From contig JADZEX010000033.1 of NCBI GenBank assembly GCA_020850355.1, forward strand, positions 49,764 through 113,763: DNA of 64,000 nucleotides, in the 5' to 3' direction. The translations under genes were made by a program, and so were the position numbers. Below the pieces are notes generated by a model, which searched no databases, was not told where the DNA came from, and saw only the letters and a list, made by a program, of their open reading frames with translations. Below, piece after piece: positions 28,340 to 37,961 of this stretch; within the stretch, counting starts at the first letter, position 1; each line of letters begins with the position of its first letter. The stretch comes from Fimbriimonadaceae bacterium (GTDB taxonomy: Bacteria; Armatimonadota; UBA10988).

Positions 28340-29526
28340 GCTCGATTGCGGCGGGCGAGGCAGCCCTGGGTCTGTTGCGGCTGGTCCCGGCGCGGGCCTT
28401 GCAGCAGGTGGCTACGTGGCCGGCGGACCGTCGCGAGGCCACGCGCGCCGCGATCTTCATCCACGGTGCGGCCGGGGTGTTGTGGCAGCACCTGGCCCCG
28501 GCGGTGACCGGCGCGCCGGATCCCTGGGTGGCGGCGTTGGCGGAGCAGGCGGCGCGGCTGGCAACGCGGGTCGCCGCACTGCGTGAGGAGCTGCAGCGGC
28601 TGCTGACCGCCGCCCGTGCGCGCGGGTTGCGGCTGCTGCCGCTGAAGGGCTCACAACTGCTGCTCTGGCCCGACCTGCCGGTGACACTGCGGCCCCAGGC
28701 CGACACCGACGTACTGGTGCGACCGGCCGAGCTGCCGGCGACCTTGCGCCTGCTGGCCGACCTCGGCTATGCACCCTACCCTCGGCGGCACAAGCCGCGC
28801 GACCAACGCTGGTACCTGCAGTCCCGCGGCTGCGCGGTCCAGGACTGGCAGGGCGAGAACATCGCCAACCCGCACTGGCTGGAGGTCGGCTGCACCGCCG
28901 CGCACTGGCACGCCGGCCTCGGGGGCGACCTGACCGCCGCGCTGTGGGCTGGGGCCACCGTCGCCGGGCGACTTGACCCAGCCCGGCTGCTGCGACACCT
29001 GGTGCTCCACACCGCCCTCGACCTGCTGCGCCGTTCCGGGCGCTTTGCGCAGCTTATTGCCCTTGGCTGGGTGCTGCAACGGCTCGGACCGGCCGCGGCA
29101 GGCCGCCAGATGGCCACTTGGCAGCAGCCCGGCTGGGCCCGACTGGCCTGGGCGGTGTTGACCCTGCAGCAGCGCTACCGGCCGGTGGCGCTGCCGCCGG
29201 AACTGATCCCGGCCCTCGCCCGTGATGTGCCCCGGGCGCTCGGAGACCTGATCGCCGGGCAGCCGCTGAGCTACTTCAGCTACTGCGACCCACGGCGTGG
29301 CGAGTGGCACGCGGAGCGCGCCTGGCTCGACCCTGGCCTGCCCCGCTGGCGGGCGGCCCGCGGTCGTCTGGTGATGTCGCCGCGGGAGTTCGCCGGTACC
29401 CGACTGCCGCCGGTCATGCCGCACTACCCGGGCTACCTGCGGGAGCGACTGCTGGCCCTGCTCAGACCCCACCGCAGTTCGCGGCAGCCGGGCGCTCCAG
29501 GCACGGCCACCAGTACGCCTGGGTAG
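28336..29526 (+). CDS. Nucleotidyltransferase-family protein (NTP_transf_5-like)
   Basis: RGLRLLPLKGSQLLLWPDLPVTLRPQADTDVLV and LRHLVLHTALDLLRRSGRFAQLIAL. Confidence 0.75.
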   Translation: MSSIAAGEAALGLLRLVPARALQQVATWPADRREATRAAIFIHGAAGVLWQHLAPAVTGAPDPWVAALAEQAARLATRVAALREELQRLLTAARARGLRLLPLKGSQLLLWPDLPVTLRPQADTDVLVRPAELPATLRLLADLGYAPYPRRHKPRDQRWYLQSRGCAVQDWQGENIANPHWLEVGCTAAHWHAGLGGDLTAALWAGATVAGRLDPARLLRHLVLHTALDLLRRSGRFAQLIALGWVLQRLGPAAAGRQMATWQQPGWARLAWAVLTLQQRYRPVALPPELIPALARDVPRALGDLIAGQPLSYFSYCDPRRGEWHAERAWLDPGLPRWRAARGRLVMSPREFAGTRLPPVMPHYPGYLRERLLALLRPHRSSRQPGAPGTATSTPG

Positions 29527-29542
29527 CGGAACGGGTGGATGA

Positions 29543-29662
29543 TCTCACGCAGAGGCGCGGAGACGCAGAGTCCATCAAGAAGAAGGTAGCGGAAAGGTCA
29601 AGACGGCCGCTCCGCTAGCCTACTCCTTTCCGACCTCTGCGGCTCTGCGGCTCGGCGTGAGA
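29543..29662. repeat. Palindromic CTCACGCAGAG-type element, copy 3
   Basis: tctcacgcagaggcgcggagacgcagag ... ctctgcggctctgcggctcggcgtgaga; arms are near-perfect inverted repeats about 120 bp end to end. Confidence 0.8.
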
Positions 29663-30086
29663 CCGCCTGAATCACACCGCAACCACGAAGCGCGATTCCT
29701 TGGAGTCGTCACGCCGCCCAGCCGTTACCGGCGGCCGGAGTCGGCCGGGCCGCGAGTCGACAGCGGGTGGCAGCCGCGACCGCCGCAAGGCCGTCCGAGC
29801 GGCCTGGCAGCCGGGTTCGGCGCGGCGCGCCGGAGCGGCCGGTGGGACGTCGGCGCAACCCCCGGAGAGCCCACCAACCCGCTCCGGCTGTGGGTTACTA
29901 CCGCCCCGCGCGCGGCCGCGCCGAGGAGTCGACGGCGAGCACCGCGCAACCTCCGGTGAGATCCTCACCGTGTCGGCTCCGCCTGGCTTCCAGAGCGGAT
30001 CGGATGGGCCAGCCGGGGACCCGGCCGCGGACGGATTATGTTGACCGCACCGATCCGGGAGGAGGGCGATTCACGGTAGCCAAACA

Positions 30087-30115
30087 GAGCTTCGCCGGCG
30101 TCGTCGGCGAAGCTC
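30087..30115 (+). other. Perfect 11-bp hairpin in leader of the small ORF at 30194
   Basis: gagcttcgccg-gcgtcgt-cggcgaagctc. Confidence 0.6.
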
Positions 30116-30193
30116 GAAGGGTGGAGCGGAGGCGTCACCTCGGGTGGAGCGGGGTGTCTTATCCGGTAGAGCGAGCGCCATCAGGAGGCAGCG

Positions 30194-30409
30194 GTGACTC
30201 TCACAGCGCGCAGCGTACAGCGGTTCACACGCACCGAGCGGCGGGTCTACCAGGCCGCCGTGCAACTGGCCGCCGAGCACCCCACGGGGATCGACGCGCC
30301 GATGCTGGCCGGCAGCCTGGCGTGCGACGAAGAGCGCGCGGCGGCCTGGCTGCAGTGGCTGCGCGCGACCGGAGACTTCGGCCCGGCTGACGAACAGCCG
30401 GCCGCTTGA
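30194..30409 (+). CDS. Small hypothetical protein, helix-rich (possible winged-helix-like)
   Basis: GTG start preceded by aggaggcagcgg SD; 71 aa MTLTARSVQRFTRTERRVYQAAVQLAAEHP.... Confidence 0.5.
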   Translation: MTLTARSVQRFTRTERRVYQAAVQLAAEHPTGIDAPMLAGSLACDEERAAAWLQWLRATGDFGPADEQPAA

Positions 30410-30438
30410 GCGGACCGGTCGCCCGGCGGACCGGTCGG

Positions 30439-31437
30439 ATGCAGCCGATGGCGCGGCGCTACCTGCTGTTGGTGTTGCTGGGCTGCGGCGCGGCGGCCTG
30501 GGTCCGTCATCACCCGGCTCAACCGCGAGTCGTCGCGCCGCTGGCACCCCAGGCCACCCCAGCGCCCCGCGCTGACGGCTTTCCCCCACCCTGGTGGCCG
30601 GCCTACCTGGCCCACTACCTGCCCCCACGCGAGGGCCTGCGGTACCGCTTGACCACGCCGGACCAGATGCCGCAGGTTTGGGTGGCGGGCGGCACCTTCA
30701 CGATGGGCAGCAGCGCCGCCGAGATGCAGCAGGCCCTGCGACTGCGCCAGCACGACGCCCATGCCCAGACCGACGACCCCACCGACGAGCAGCCGGCGCG
30801 CCGCGCCGTGGTCAGCGGGTTCTGGGCGGACCTGCACCACGTCACCGTGCGCCGCTTCCGGGCGTTCGCCAAGGCCACCGGCAGCAAGATGCCAACGCTG
30901 CCCGAGTGGTGCGGCGAGGACCATCCGATGATGATGGTGACCTGGACCGAGGCGGCCGCCTATGCCCGCTGGGCCGGTCGCCGGCTGATCACCGAGGCGC
31001 AGCACGAGTACCTCGGCCGCGGGGGGCACCACGGTGAGCTGTACCCCTGGACCACCGCCGAGACGCCCGCCGTTGGCGGTGGCAGCGTGGCCGATGAGGC
31101 CTTCCTCCGCCGCTACCCCGGCCGCCTGATCTTCAAGGGCTACGACGACGGCTTCGTGTTCACCGCGCCGAGCGGCAGCTTCCGCCCCAATGCCTACGGC
31201 GTGCTCGACATCGGCGGCAACGTCTGGAGTTGGTGCCGCGACCTGTACGACACCGACTGGTACCAGCGACGTCCCGAGCGCGATCCGCTGAACCAGCGCG
31301 CCGGCCAGGTGCATAGCTGCCGCGGCGGGTCGTACTACCGCAGCCCCTACGACCTGCGGGTCGCCAACCGCGGCCACTTCACCGCCGCCACGCGGTACAA
31401 CTGCCTCGGCTTCCGGCTGGTCTCGCCCCCGGACTGA
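30439..31437 (+). CDS. SUMF1/FGE-sulfatase-domain protein lacking the FGE catalytic Cys pair
   Basis: VWVAGGTFTMGSS...; WADLHHVTVRRFRAFAKATG; VTWTEAAAYARWAGRRLITEAQHEYLGRGG; GVLDIGGNVWSWCRDLY; CRGGSYYRSPYDLRVANRG...NCLGFRLV. Confidence 0.85.
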   Translation: MQPMARRYLLLVLLGCGAAAWVRHHPAQPRVVAPLAPQATPAPRADGFPPPWWPAYLAHYLPPREGLRYRLTTPDQMPQVWVAGGTFTMGSSAAEMQQALRLRQHDAHAQTDDPTDEQPARRAVVSGFWADLHHVTVRRFRAFAKATGSKMPTLPEWCGEDHPMMMVTWTEAAAYARWAGRRLITEAQHEYLGRGGHHGELYPWTTAETPAVGGGSVADEAFLRRYPGRLIFKGYDDGFVFTAPSGSFRPNAYGVLDIGGNVWSWCRDLYDTDWYQRRPERDPLNQRAGQVHSCRGGSYYRSPYDLRVANRGHFTAATRYNCLGFRLVSPPD

Positions 31438-31440
31438 CGC

Positions 31441-33138
31441 TCACCAGGTCAGCGTGTAGTCCGGCCGGTCCGACAGCTCCACGACCGTCCGCGAGCGATC
31501 CCCGAAAGGCTCGGCCAGTTCGCTGGCCGGCACCCACTGCGTCGCCACGAGGTCGGCGCGGTAGATGTCGCGGGTCGGCTCGAAGCCGGGCACCTGCGAC
31601 CAGTGGCGCCACATGCCGTGGACCTCGCCCGCACGCACCAGCGGCTGCTCGCCCCGCCGGATGCGGTCTCCGACGCGGCGGGCGACCAGCACGCTGACCT
31701 GCTCTTCGCCGTGCCGGATGGCGACCAGGTCGCCGTCGTGGCGGCTGAGGATCGGTCGGCCGCTGAAGCAGCAGTGGAAGACCTGGCTTGGGGCTGGCCC
31801 GGCGGCCCCGCGCAAGGCGTTCTCGGCCTGCGTCAGGGCGGCGGCGGTCTCGTCGTAGAGACGGTTGGCGCGTTCGACGCGCGCGATGTCGGCGGTGCGG
31901 TCGGCGGCGGCGGCCGCCATCATGGCGGTCGCCTCGGCGTAGGCCTCTTCGGCCCGTTGCAGCGCGGCGCTGGCCGGGCGCGAGGTCTGCTGGTGCAACT
32001 GCTGCAGCACCGTCGCCAGCCGGTCGGCCAGCTCGCCGGCCCGCGGTGAGGCGGCGGCGAAGCTGCGTCCGAGCCGCCGCCGGGCGCCAGCCTTGACCAC
32101 CGCCCACCAGGCCACCAGGCCCAGCAGGACCGCCGCCAGGCCACCCACGACGGGTCCCAGCGGGAACGGTCGGGGCGCCGGCGGCGAGGTGGGCGGCGGC
32201 GCCGGCAGGGGCGTCGGCGGGGCGGTCGATTCCGTGGCTGGCGGCTGCGGCGGTGCTGGCAGGGCGTCGGCGACGGCCAGCGCGGCGCGGGTCAGGCGGG
32301 CCGCCAGGCTCTGCTCCTTGGCCGGCCTGGCCAGCGCCTGCTTGACCTGCTGGGCGGCCTGCTGCGGCGTCAGGGTCGGGTTGTAGACCGCCACCTGGCC
32401 ATCGGGGCGACCCGCCAGCAGCAGCACATCGTCGGCCAGCTCGGCGGCCTCAAACAGCCGTTTCGCTTCGCTGGCCACCGGCGCCGCCGCCGGCAGCAGC
32501 GCCACGCGGATCTGCAGTCGCTTGCCCTGCACCCGCTTCCCCAGCGCCCGGAGACTGCGCTGGTCGGCCGCGGTCGGCAACTTGATGCCCTTTGCGACCA
32601 CCAGGGTCTCGCCGCGGCGCAAGCCGGTCACCAGGGGATCGCCGCTGGGCTTGACTGGCTTGGCGGGCTTGACCGGCGCCGGTTTGGCCGCCGGCTGCCT
32701 CGCGGCTTTGGCCGGCGGCTGGTCGGGTGACGCCACGGGAGGGTCGAGCGCGGAGTCGAGGACCGTCATGGTGTTGTTGCGGGCGGTCTTCCAGGCGCCG
32801 TCGAACTCCGTCTTGGACTTCGCGAAGAGCAGCAGCGGGTCGATCTCCTTGGCCTTGGTCAGCTCGTCGCGCGCGACGGCGTACTCCTGCAGGCCCAGGT
32901 TGGCCAGCGCGTGCAGGTACCGCGCCTGCGGGTTCTGCGGCGACTTCTGCACCACCGCGGCGGCCTTGCTGGCGGCCGGCGCGTACTGCTTCTGATCGAT
33001 CAACTGGCGGACCTCGCGCAGCGTCGTCAGCGTCGCGGTGTCCTCGGCCTGCAGGGTCCCGCCGCAGCCCAACAAGGTGGCGGTCAGCCAGGCCAGCAGC
33101 GGCCAGCCGGCGCGCTGCCAGCGCCTCAGGATGCCCAT
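31441..33138 (-). CDS. TPR-containing putative lipoprotein with Pro-rich linker, TM helix and coiled coil
   Basis: LTATLLGCGG lipobox; AAVVQKSPQNPQARYLHALANLGLQEYAVARDELTKAKEIDP TPR-like; PFPLGPVVGGLAAVLLGLVAWWAVV TM. Confidence 0.65.
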   Translation of the reverse strand: MGILRRWQRAGWPLLAWLTATLLGCGGTLQAEDTATLTTLREVRQLIDQKQYAPAASKAAAVVQKSPQNPQARYLHALANLGLQEYAVARDELTKAKEIDPLLLFAKSKTEFDGAWKTARNNTMTVLDSALDPPVASPDQPPAKAARQPAAKPAPVKPAKPVKPSGDPLVTGLRRGETLVVAKGIKLPTAADQRSLRALGKRVQGKRLQIRVALLPAAAPVASEAKRLFEAAELADDVLLLAGRPDGQVAVYNPTLTPQQAAQQVKQALARPAKEQSLAARLTRAALAVADALPAPPQPPATESTAPPTPLPAPPPTSPPAPRPFPLGPVVGGLAAVLLGLVAWWAVVKAGARRRLGRSFAAASPRAGELADRLATVLQQLHQQTSRPASAALQRAEEAYAEATAMMAAAAADRTADIARVERANRLYDETAAALTQAENALRGAAGPAPSQVFHCCFSGRPILSRHDGDLVAIRHGEEQVSVLVARRVGDRIRRGEQPLVRAGEVHGMWRHWSQVPGFEPTRDIYRADLVATQWVPASELAEPFGDRSRTVVELSDRPDYTLTW

Positions 33139-33142
33139 CGGG

Positions 33143-34144
33143 TTACCCCTTGCGTCCGTAATGCTGCTCGAAGAAGGCGCGCCCGCGGGCCTTCATCTCG
33201 CGCCACCACTGCGGATGGTCGACGTACCACTGGACCGTCGCCCGCAGCCCGTCCTCGACCGGCACCACCGGCTCCCAGCCGAGGGCGCGCAGCTTGCGGG
33301 AGTCGACACAGTAGCGCACGTCGTGGCCGGGGCGGATCTTGTCCTGGTCGATGAACCGCAGCAGCTCCTCGCCCTTGCCCACCACCTGCAGCACCAGCCG
33401 GGCGTTCTGCACGATGTTGCGCTCGTTGTCGGCGCCGATGTTGTAGGCCTCGCCCGGCTCGCCGCGCTCCAGCACGGTCTCGATCCCGGCGCAGTTGTCG
33501 TCGACGTGCAGCCAGTCGCGAGTCGCCGAGCCGTCGCCATAGATCGTGATCGGCTGGTCCTCCAGGGCTTGCGTCGTGAAGAACGGCAACTGCTTCTCGG
33601 GGTACTGGTAAGGCCCGTAGTTGTTGGAGCTGCGGGTGATCAGCACCGGCAGCTTGTAGGTCACGAAGTAGCTGAAGGCGAGGCGATCGGCGGCGGCCTT
33701 GCTGGCGGCATACGGGCTGCTCGGCCGGAGCTCGTCGGTCTCGCCGCTGGAGCCGTGCGGCACGGGGCCGTAGACCTCGTCGGTCGAGATCATCAGGAAC
33801 CGCTCGACGCCCAGCGCACGCGCCGCCTCGAGCAGGGTGTAGGTGCCCATCACGCCGGTCCGCAGGAACTCCTGCCCACCGTACAGGCTGCGGTCGACAT
33901 GCGACTCGGCGGCGAAGTGGACGACCTGCTGGCAGCCAGCCATGGCGCGCTGCACCACCGCCGCGTCGCCGATATCGCCGGCGATGAAGGTGACCTGGTC
34001 GCCGAGCGGGTCGAGGTTCTCGCGGCGACCGGCGTAGGTCAGGGCGTCGAGCACGACCAGCTCGTCGGCCGGGTGGCGCTGCGCCCAACGCAACACGAAG
34101 TTGGTGCCGATGAACCCGGCTCCGCCAGTGACCAGCAGCCTCAT
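33143..34144 (-). CDS. rfbB: dTDP-glucose 4,6-dehydratase
   Basis: MRLLVTGGAGFIGTNFVLRW; FAAESHVDRSLYGG; STDEVYGP; SPYAASKAAADRLAFSYF; RDWLHVDDNC; GHDVRYCVDSRKLRALGWEP. Confidence 0.93.
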   Translation of the reverse strand: MRLLVTGGAGFIGTNFVLRWAQRHPADELVVLDALTYAGRRENLDPLGDQVTFIAGDIGDAAVVQRAMAGCQQVVHFAAESHVDRSLYGGQEFLRTGVMGTYTLLEAARALGVERFLMISTDEVYGPVPHGSSGETDELRPSSPYAASKAAADRLAFSYFVTYKLPVLITRSSNNYGPYQYPEKQLPFFTTQALEDQPITIYGDGSATRDWLHVDDNCAGIETVLERGEPGEAYNIGADNERNIVQNARLVLQVVGKGEELLRFIDQDKIRPGHDVRYCVDSRKLRALGWEPVVPVEDGLRATVQWYVDHPQWWREMKARGRAFFEQHYGRKG

Positions 34145-35412
34145 TGCGCCCTCCTCACCTCGACAAAGACCGGCTCCGAGACGACCGGCTCGAGACCGTC
34201 GCGGTGGACCTGCACCTGGACGCTGTAGCGCCCGGGCTCCAGCGCCCCGGGGTCCCACCGGATATGGTACGGCTGCCGGTTGGTCAGGTAACGACCCCGC
34301 CCATCGATCAGCAGCCCGACATACCGCACATCCCAGTCGGCCGGCACAAACACGCCGAGCTCCACCGGCCCGCTGACCACCTGGCCCTGGCGCAGGCCCT
34401 GCAACCCGAACAGCGGTGCCACCACGGGCGGCTCCGGCCGGCTCGGGGCCGGCGGCGGCGGCGTGGCGGCGACCTCGCCGATCACGCGGCTCCGCCAGTA
34501 GTCCCCACCGGTCAAAGCGCGGTAGGCTTCCAGCACCAGCGGCTCGTTGGTCAGGGCGTAGTTGTTGCCGTTGATCTTCTCGCGCGCGCCGTCCAGGCTG
34601 AACCAGTTGATGCCCTTGACCCGCGGGAACTGCGCCGGCAGGCTCTGGTAGAGCGCGCTCATCTTCTCCACGGCGAAGCTCGGCGTCGGCCCGCCCACCA
34701 CGTTGCAGAAACTGGTGGCCGCGTACTCGCAGACCATTACCGGCTTGCGCTCGGCGAAGACCTGGTAGAACGTCCGCAGCACGTCCCGCGGGTCGCGCAG
34801 CGCCGCCGGCTGGGCCCGGTCTTCGTTGTGGTAGACCACGCTGTAGAGGGTCACGCCGACCCAGTCGACCCACTCGTCGCCCGGGTAGTAGGGCAGGTAA
34901 GACTCCGGCGAGCCCGCCGCGACGCACCACACCAGCGCCACGTTGGGGGCCTCCTCGCGGATCACCCGCGCCAGGATCCGCCACTTGTCGACGTACGGGA
35001 TCGGATTGCCGCCGTAAGCCTCCCAGTCGCCATTCATCTCGCTCGCGAAGCGCAGGAAGATCGGCACCCCGGCCGCCCGGGCGGCGCGGGCCCAGTCGCG
35101 CAGGTAGGCGTTGTCGCGCACCGCGCCGAGGCCGGCGTTCGGCTCGAAGCCGATGTGAGCGGCCGCGTCCTGACGTTTGACGCGGCTGATCCAGGCCTCC
35201 GGGAAGGGCATCCCGTAGCCGCTGTAGGTCATGAAGCAGGCGTGCTTCTTGCCCGTCAGCCGTTCGAACAGGGCGAGGTCGCCGCGGCAGACCGGGTCGT
35301 TCTCGACGAACGCCCCAACATAGCACCCGACCGGAGGTTCGTACTTCGCCAACGCCTGCTGCGCCGCGGCCGCGCGCAGCAGCAGACCCAGGATCACGAC
35401 ATGTCGCAGCAT
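34141..35412 (-). CDS. Secreted glycoside hydrolase, GH26-like
   Basis: MLRHVVILGLLLRAAAAQQ signal; VPIFLRFASEMNGDWEAYGG acid/base-like region; KPVMVCEYAATS nucleophile-like region; C-terminal Ig-like domain. Confidence 0.75.
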   Translation of the reverse strand: MLRHVVILGLLLRAAAAQQALAKYEPPVGCYVGAFVENDPVCRGDLALFERLTGKKHACFMTYSGYGMPFPEAWISRVKRQDAAAHIGFEPNAGLGAVRDNAYLRDWARAARAAGVPIFLRFASEMNGDWEAYGGNPIPYVDKWRILARVIREEAPNVALVWCVAAGSPESYLPYYPGDEWVDWVGVTLYSVVYHNEDRAQPAALRDPRDVLRTFYQVFAERKPVMVCEYAATSFCNVVGGPTPSFAVEKMSALYQSLPAQFPRVKGINWFSLDGAREKINGNNYALTNEPLVLEAYRALTGGDYWRSRVIGEVAATPPPPAPSRPEPPVVAPLFGLQGLRQGQVVSGPVELGVFVPADWDVRYVGLLIDGRGRYLTNRQPYHIRWDPGALEPGRYSVQVQVHRDGLEPVVSEPVFVEVRRAQ

Positions 35413-35418
35413 GGCCCC

Positions 35419-35424
35419 ATTATA
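35419..35424 (-). promoter_or_regulatory. Perfect TATAAT -10 candidate, about 6 nt upstream of the GH26-like ATG
   Basis: Plus strand ATTATA at 35419-35424; start codon at 35412. Confidence 0.4.
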
Positions 35425-35504
35425 CCCGGCTGGCGCGTTGCGCGGTCTGAACAGCCTGTGGCCGCGAGCCGCGCGGTATGGCACAATGCCGCCCGGAGAC
35501 CGTG

Positions 35505-37955
35505 ATGCTGGCACTCGGCCTGGTGGCCGCGCTGTTCGCCGCGCCCGATGGCAACCTGTTGCTGAACCCCGACTTCAGCTTCCACAGCTTCGACAACTCG
35601 CGCAGCGGCAACGCCACGGCCTGGCGCAGCGGCAGCGTGCCTTGTTGGCAGAGCGACGGTTACGACCAGGTGCAGGTCCAGCGCGGCCCGCGCGTCAGCG
35701 GCTGGCGGACGGCCTTCCCGGTCGACGGCGTGGCGCAAATCCGACCCGGCCGCCGCCTGGCGCAACTGGTGCTGCTGGCCGAGGCCGGGCTCGACCACGG
35801 TGACCGCGTCAGCCTCTCGGTCCACGGCTTCCAGCGCGCCCCCGATTGCCTCGCCGTGCGCCTGCACCTGGTCCGGCTCGACAGCGCCAGCGGCGACTGG
35901 AGCCCGGCCGAGTTCGGCGTCGACGACCCGCGGCGCTTCCCGAAGCACAGCCGCGGCGACCTGATCTGGGGCCTGAGCAGCGAGCAGCTCTCCGGCGCCA
36001 GTGGCCACTTCACCACCAGGGTCGAGAACGTCGAGGTGGCGGGCGCCTTCACCGAGGCCGCCAACAGCTCCACTGACCAGCCCAACACCATCGGGCTGGC
36101 GGTCGAGCTGGTCAACCGCAGCACCGATCAGGACGTCTGGGTCTACGCCCCCTGCCTCGCCGCCGGCGCCACCGCCCGCGACCGCTTGCCGGCCGCGCGG
36201 GCCCTGCCCACCGCCTACCGCGGCCTGCCGAACACCATTCGCAAGCTCTGGCGCGGGGAGCCGCTGCACCTGATCGTGATGGGCAGCAGCATCGACCGCG
36301 CCAGCGCCAATCCGCCGCTTTACTACTACGACGAGAACCCCGCGTCGGCCACTTTCAAGCAGCCCCTGACCGGCCGCGACTTCGATGGGGCCCGCGTCGG
36401 GCATCCCGAGTGGAACCCCTACATCGCCCGCTGGCAACACTACTACGGCTACTCCGGCTGGCTGCGCCGGGCCCTGCTGGCGAAGTACGGCTACCCGATC
36501 CAGAAGCTCTTGCTGAACGTGATGGCCTGCGACGGCTCGTCGATCGGCGAGTCGCACTCCGGGCTGGCCAGCTATGCCGGCCTGGCGCTGCCGCCGAATC
36601 CCGAGTTCAACGGGCACGCCGCCGGCCAGACCTGGCAGGAACTCTATCCCGACCTCTTCGCTCGCCCGGGCGGGCCGCGGCCCGATCTGGTGATCTTCGG
36701 CAGCGGCGCCAACGAGAAGGTCGACACGCCCGACGAGGTCGCCGCCTTCGAGGGCGCCATCCGCTGGTTCCAGCGCCACTACCCGGGCCTCGAGTTCGTC
36801 TTCTGCATGTGGCAGAATCGCGAGAGTTACACCGCCAACACCGGCGCCCTGGCGGAGCTGGCCCTGCGCTACCAGATCCCGCTGCTGGACCTCGGGCAAC
36901 TGCTCAACCTGACCACGCGCTACTGCAACAGCTACGCCCTGGTGCCCTCCGACGGCCACCCGCAGGCCGCCGCTCACGAGCTCTGGGGCCGGCTGCTGGA
37001 GCGCGCCTTCGACGTCACCGATCCGGTCGCCGCCGGCACGGCGCAGGTGCTGCTGCCGGAACGGCTGAACCCCTACACCGTCGGCTGGGAGGGCGAGGCG
37101 ACCACCTACCCGGCGGCCAGCCCACGGATCCATGAGGGCACCGCGCTGATCTTGGACGACTGCACGGTGAATCTCTGGGCGGCGTCGACCGAGCCGGCGG
37201 TGGAGGTGCGGCTGGACGGTCAGACCGGACCGGGCGGCAGCCGGCGGCGACCCTCGCCACAGCGCGACGAACGCAACTCGACTTACGCCTACGGTCGCCT
37301 CAGCCTGGGCGACCGCCATCTGGTCGAGGTGCTGCCGCCGGCGAAGTTGGCGGCCGTCGACTGCAAGAGCGTCCTCAACCGGCAGTTCTGCTCCGTCGCC
37401 AGCGCCCGCTGGGAGAAGGGCCTGCTGACCCCGACGCCCCACGCCAGCGCCTGGGGCGCGCCGTACGGCGACCAGCAAGTGCTGCTGCCGGTCGGCGGCA
37501 CGTTGCGCCTGGAGACCGTCGGCACCGACCTGGCAGTGGCCTGGGTCGACCGCCCCGACGGCGGTACGCTGCAGGTCAGCGTGGATGCTGCCCCGCCCGT
37601 GGCGATCGCCACCAACCAGCCCTTCGCGGCGGTGGGCGGGCCGTTGTTCCTCGAGAACCGCCGCGGCCTGCGGGGCCTGCCGTACGGATGGCACGCCCTG
37701 ACCCTGACCGCCAGCGAGGCGCCGGTGGCAGTGTTGGGAGCGTTCAGCTACGACACCCGCCCGAACCGCGCCGCGGAGCGCGTGCAGCGGGGCTTCGCCG
37801 CGCCGGGCGAGCTGGTGCGCTTCGAGCCACCCTTCGCCAGCCGGCCAATGCTGCGGACCAGCGGCGGCCTGCAGGCCCGCCTGGCCGACGTCAGCGCCAG
37901 TGGTGCGACCTTCGCCGGCACCGCCGCCGGGAGCTGGGAGGCGGTCGGCGAGTGA
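35505..37955 (+). CDS. Large secreted SGNH/GDSL-like hydrolase with N-terminal carbohydrate-binding-like region
   Basis: LHLIVMGSSIDRAS (GxS block), PDLVIFGSGANEKVD (block III-like), LVPSDGHPQAAAHELWG (DxxH). Confidence 0.72.
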   Translation: MLALGLVAALFAAPDGNLLLNPDFSFHSFDNSRSGNATAWRSGSVPCWQSDGYDQVQVQRGPRVSGWRTAFPVDGVAQIRPGRRLAQLVLLAEAGLDHGDRVSLSVHGFQRAPDCLAVRLHLVRLDSASGDWSPAEFGVDDPRRFPKHSRGDLIWGLSSEQLSGASGHFTTRVENVEVAGAFTEAANSSTDQPNTIGLAVELVNRSTDQDVWVYAPCLAAGATARDRLPAARALPTAYRGLPNTIRKLWRGEPLHLIVMGSSIDRASANPPLYYYDENPASATFKQPLTGRDFDGARVGHPEWNPYIARWQHYYGYSGWLRRALLAKYGYPIQKLLLNVMACDGSSIGESHSGLASYAGLALPPNPEFNGHAAGQTWQELYPDLFARPGGPRPDLVIFGSGANEKVDTPDEVAAFEGAIRWFQRHYPGLEFVFCMWQNRESYTANTGALAELALRYQIPLLDLGQLLNLTTRYCNSYALVPSDGHPQAAAHELWGRLLERAFDVTDPVAAGTAQVLLPERLNPYTVGWEGEATTYPAASPRIHEGTALILDDCTVNLWAASTEPAVEVRLDGQTGPGGSRRRPSPQRDERNSTYAYGRLSLGDRHLVEVLPPAKLAAVDCKSVLNRQFCSVASARWEKGLLTPTPHASAWGAPYGDQQVLLPVGGTLRLETVGTDLAVAWVDRPDGGTLQVSVDAAPPVAIATNQPFAAVGGPLFLENRRGLRGLPYGWHALTLTASEAPVAVLGAFSYDTRPNRAAERVQRGFAAPGELVRFEPPFASRPMLRTSGGLQARLADVSASGATFAGTAAGSWEAVGE

Positions 37956-37961
37956 GCGCCG

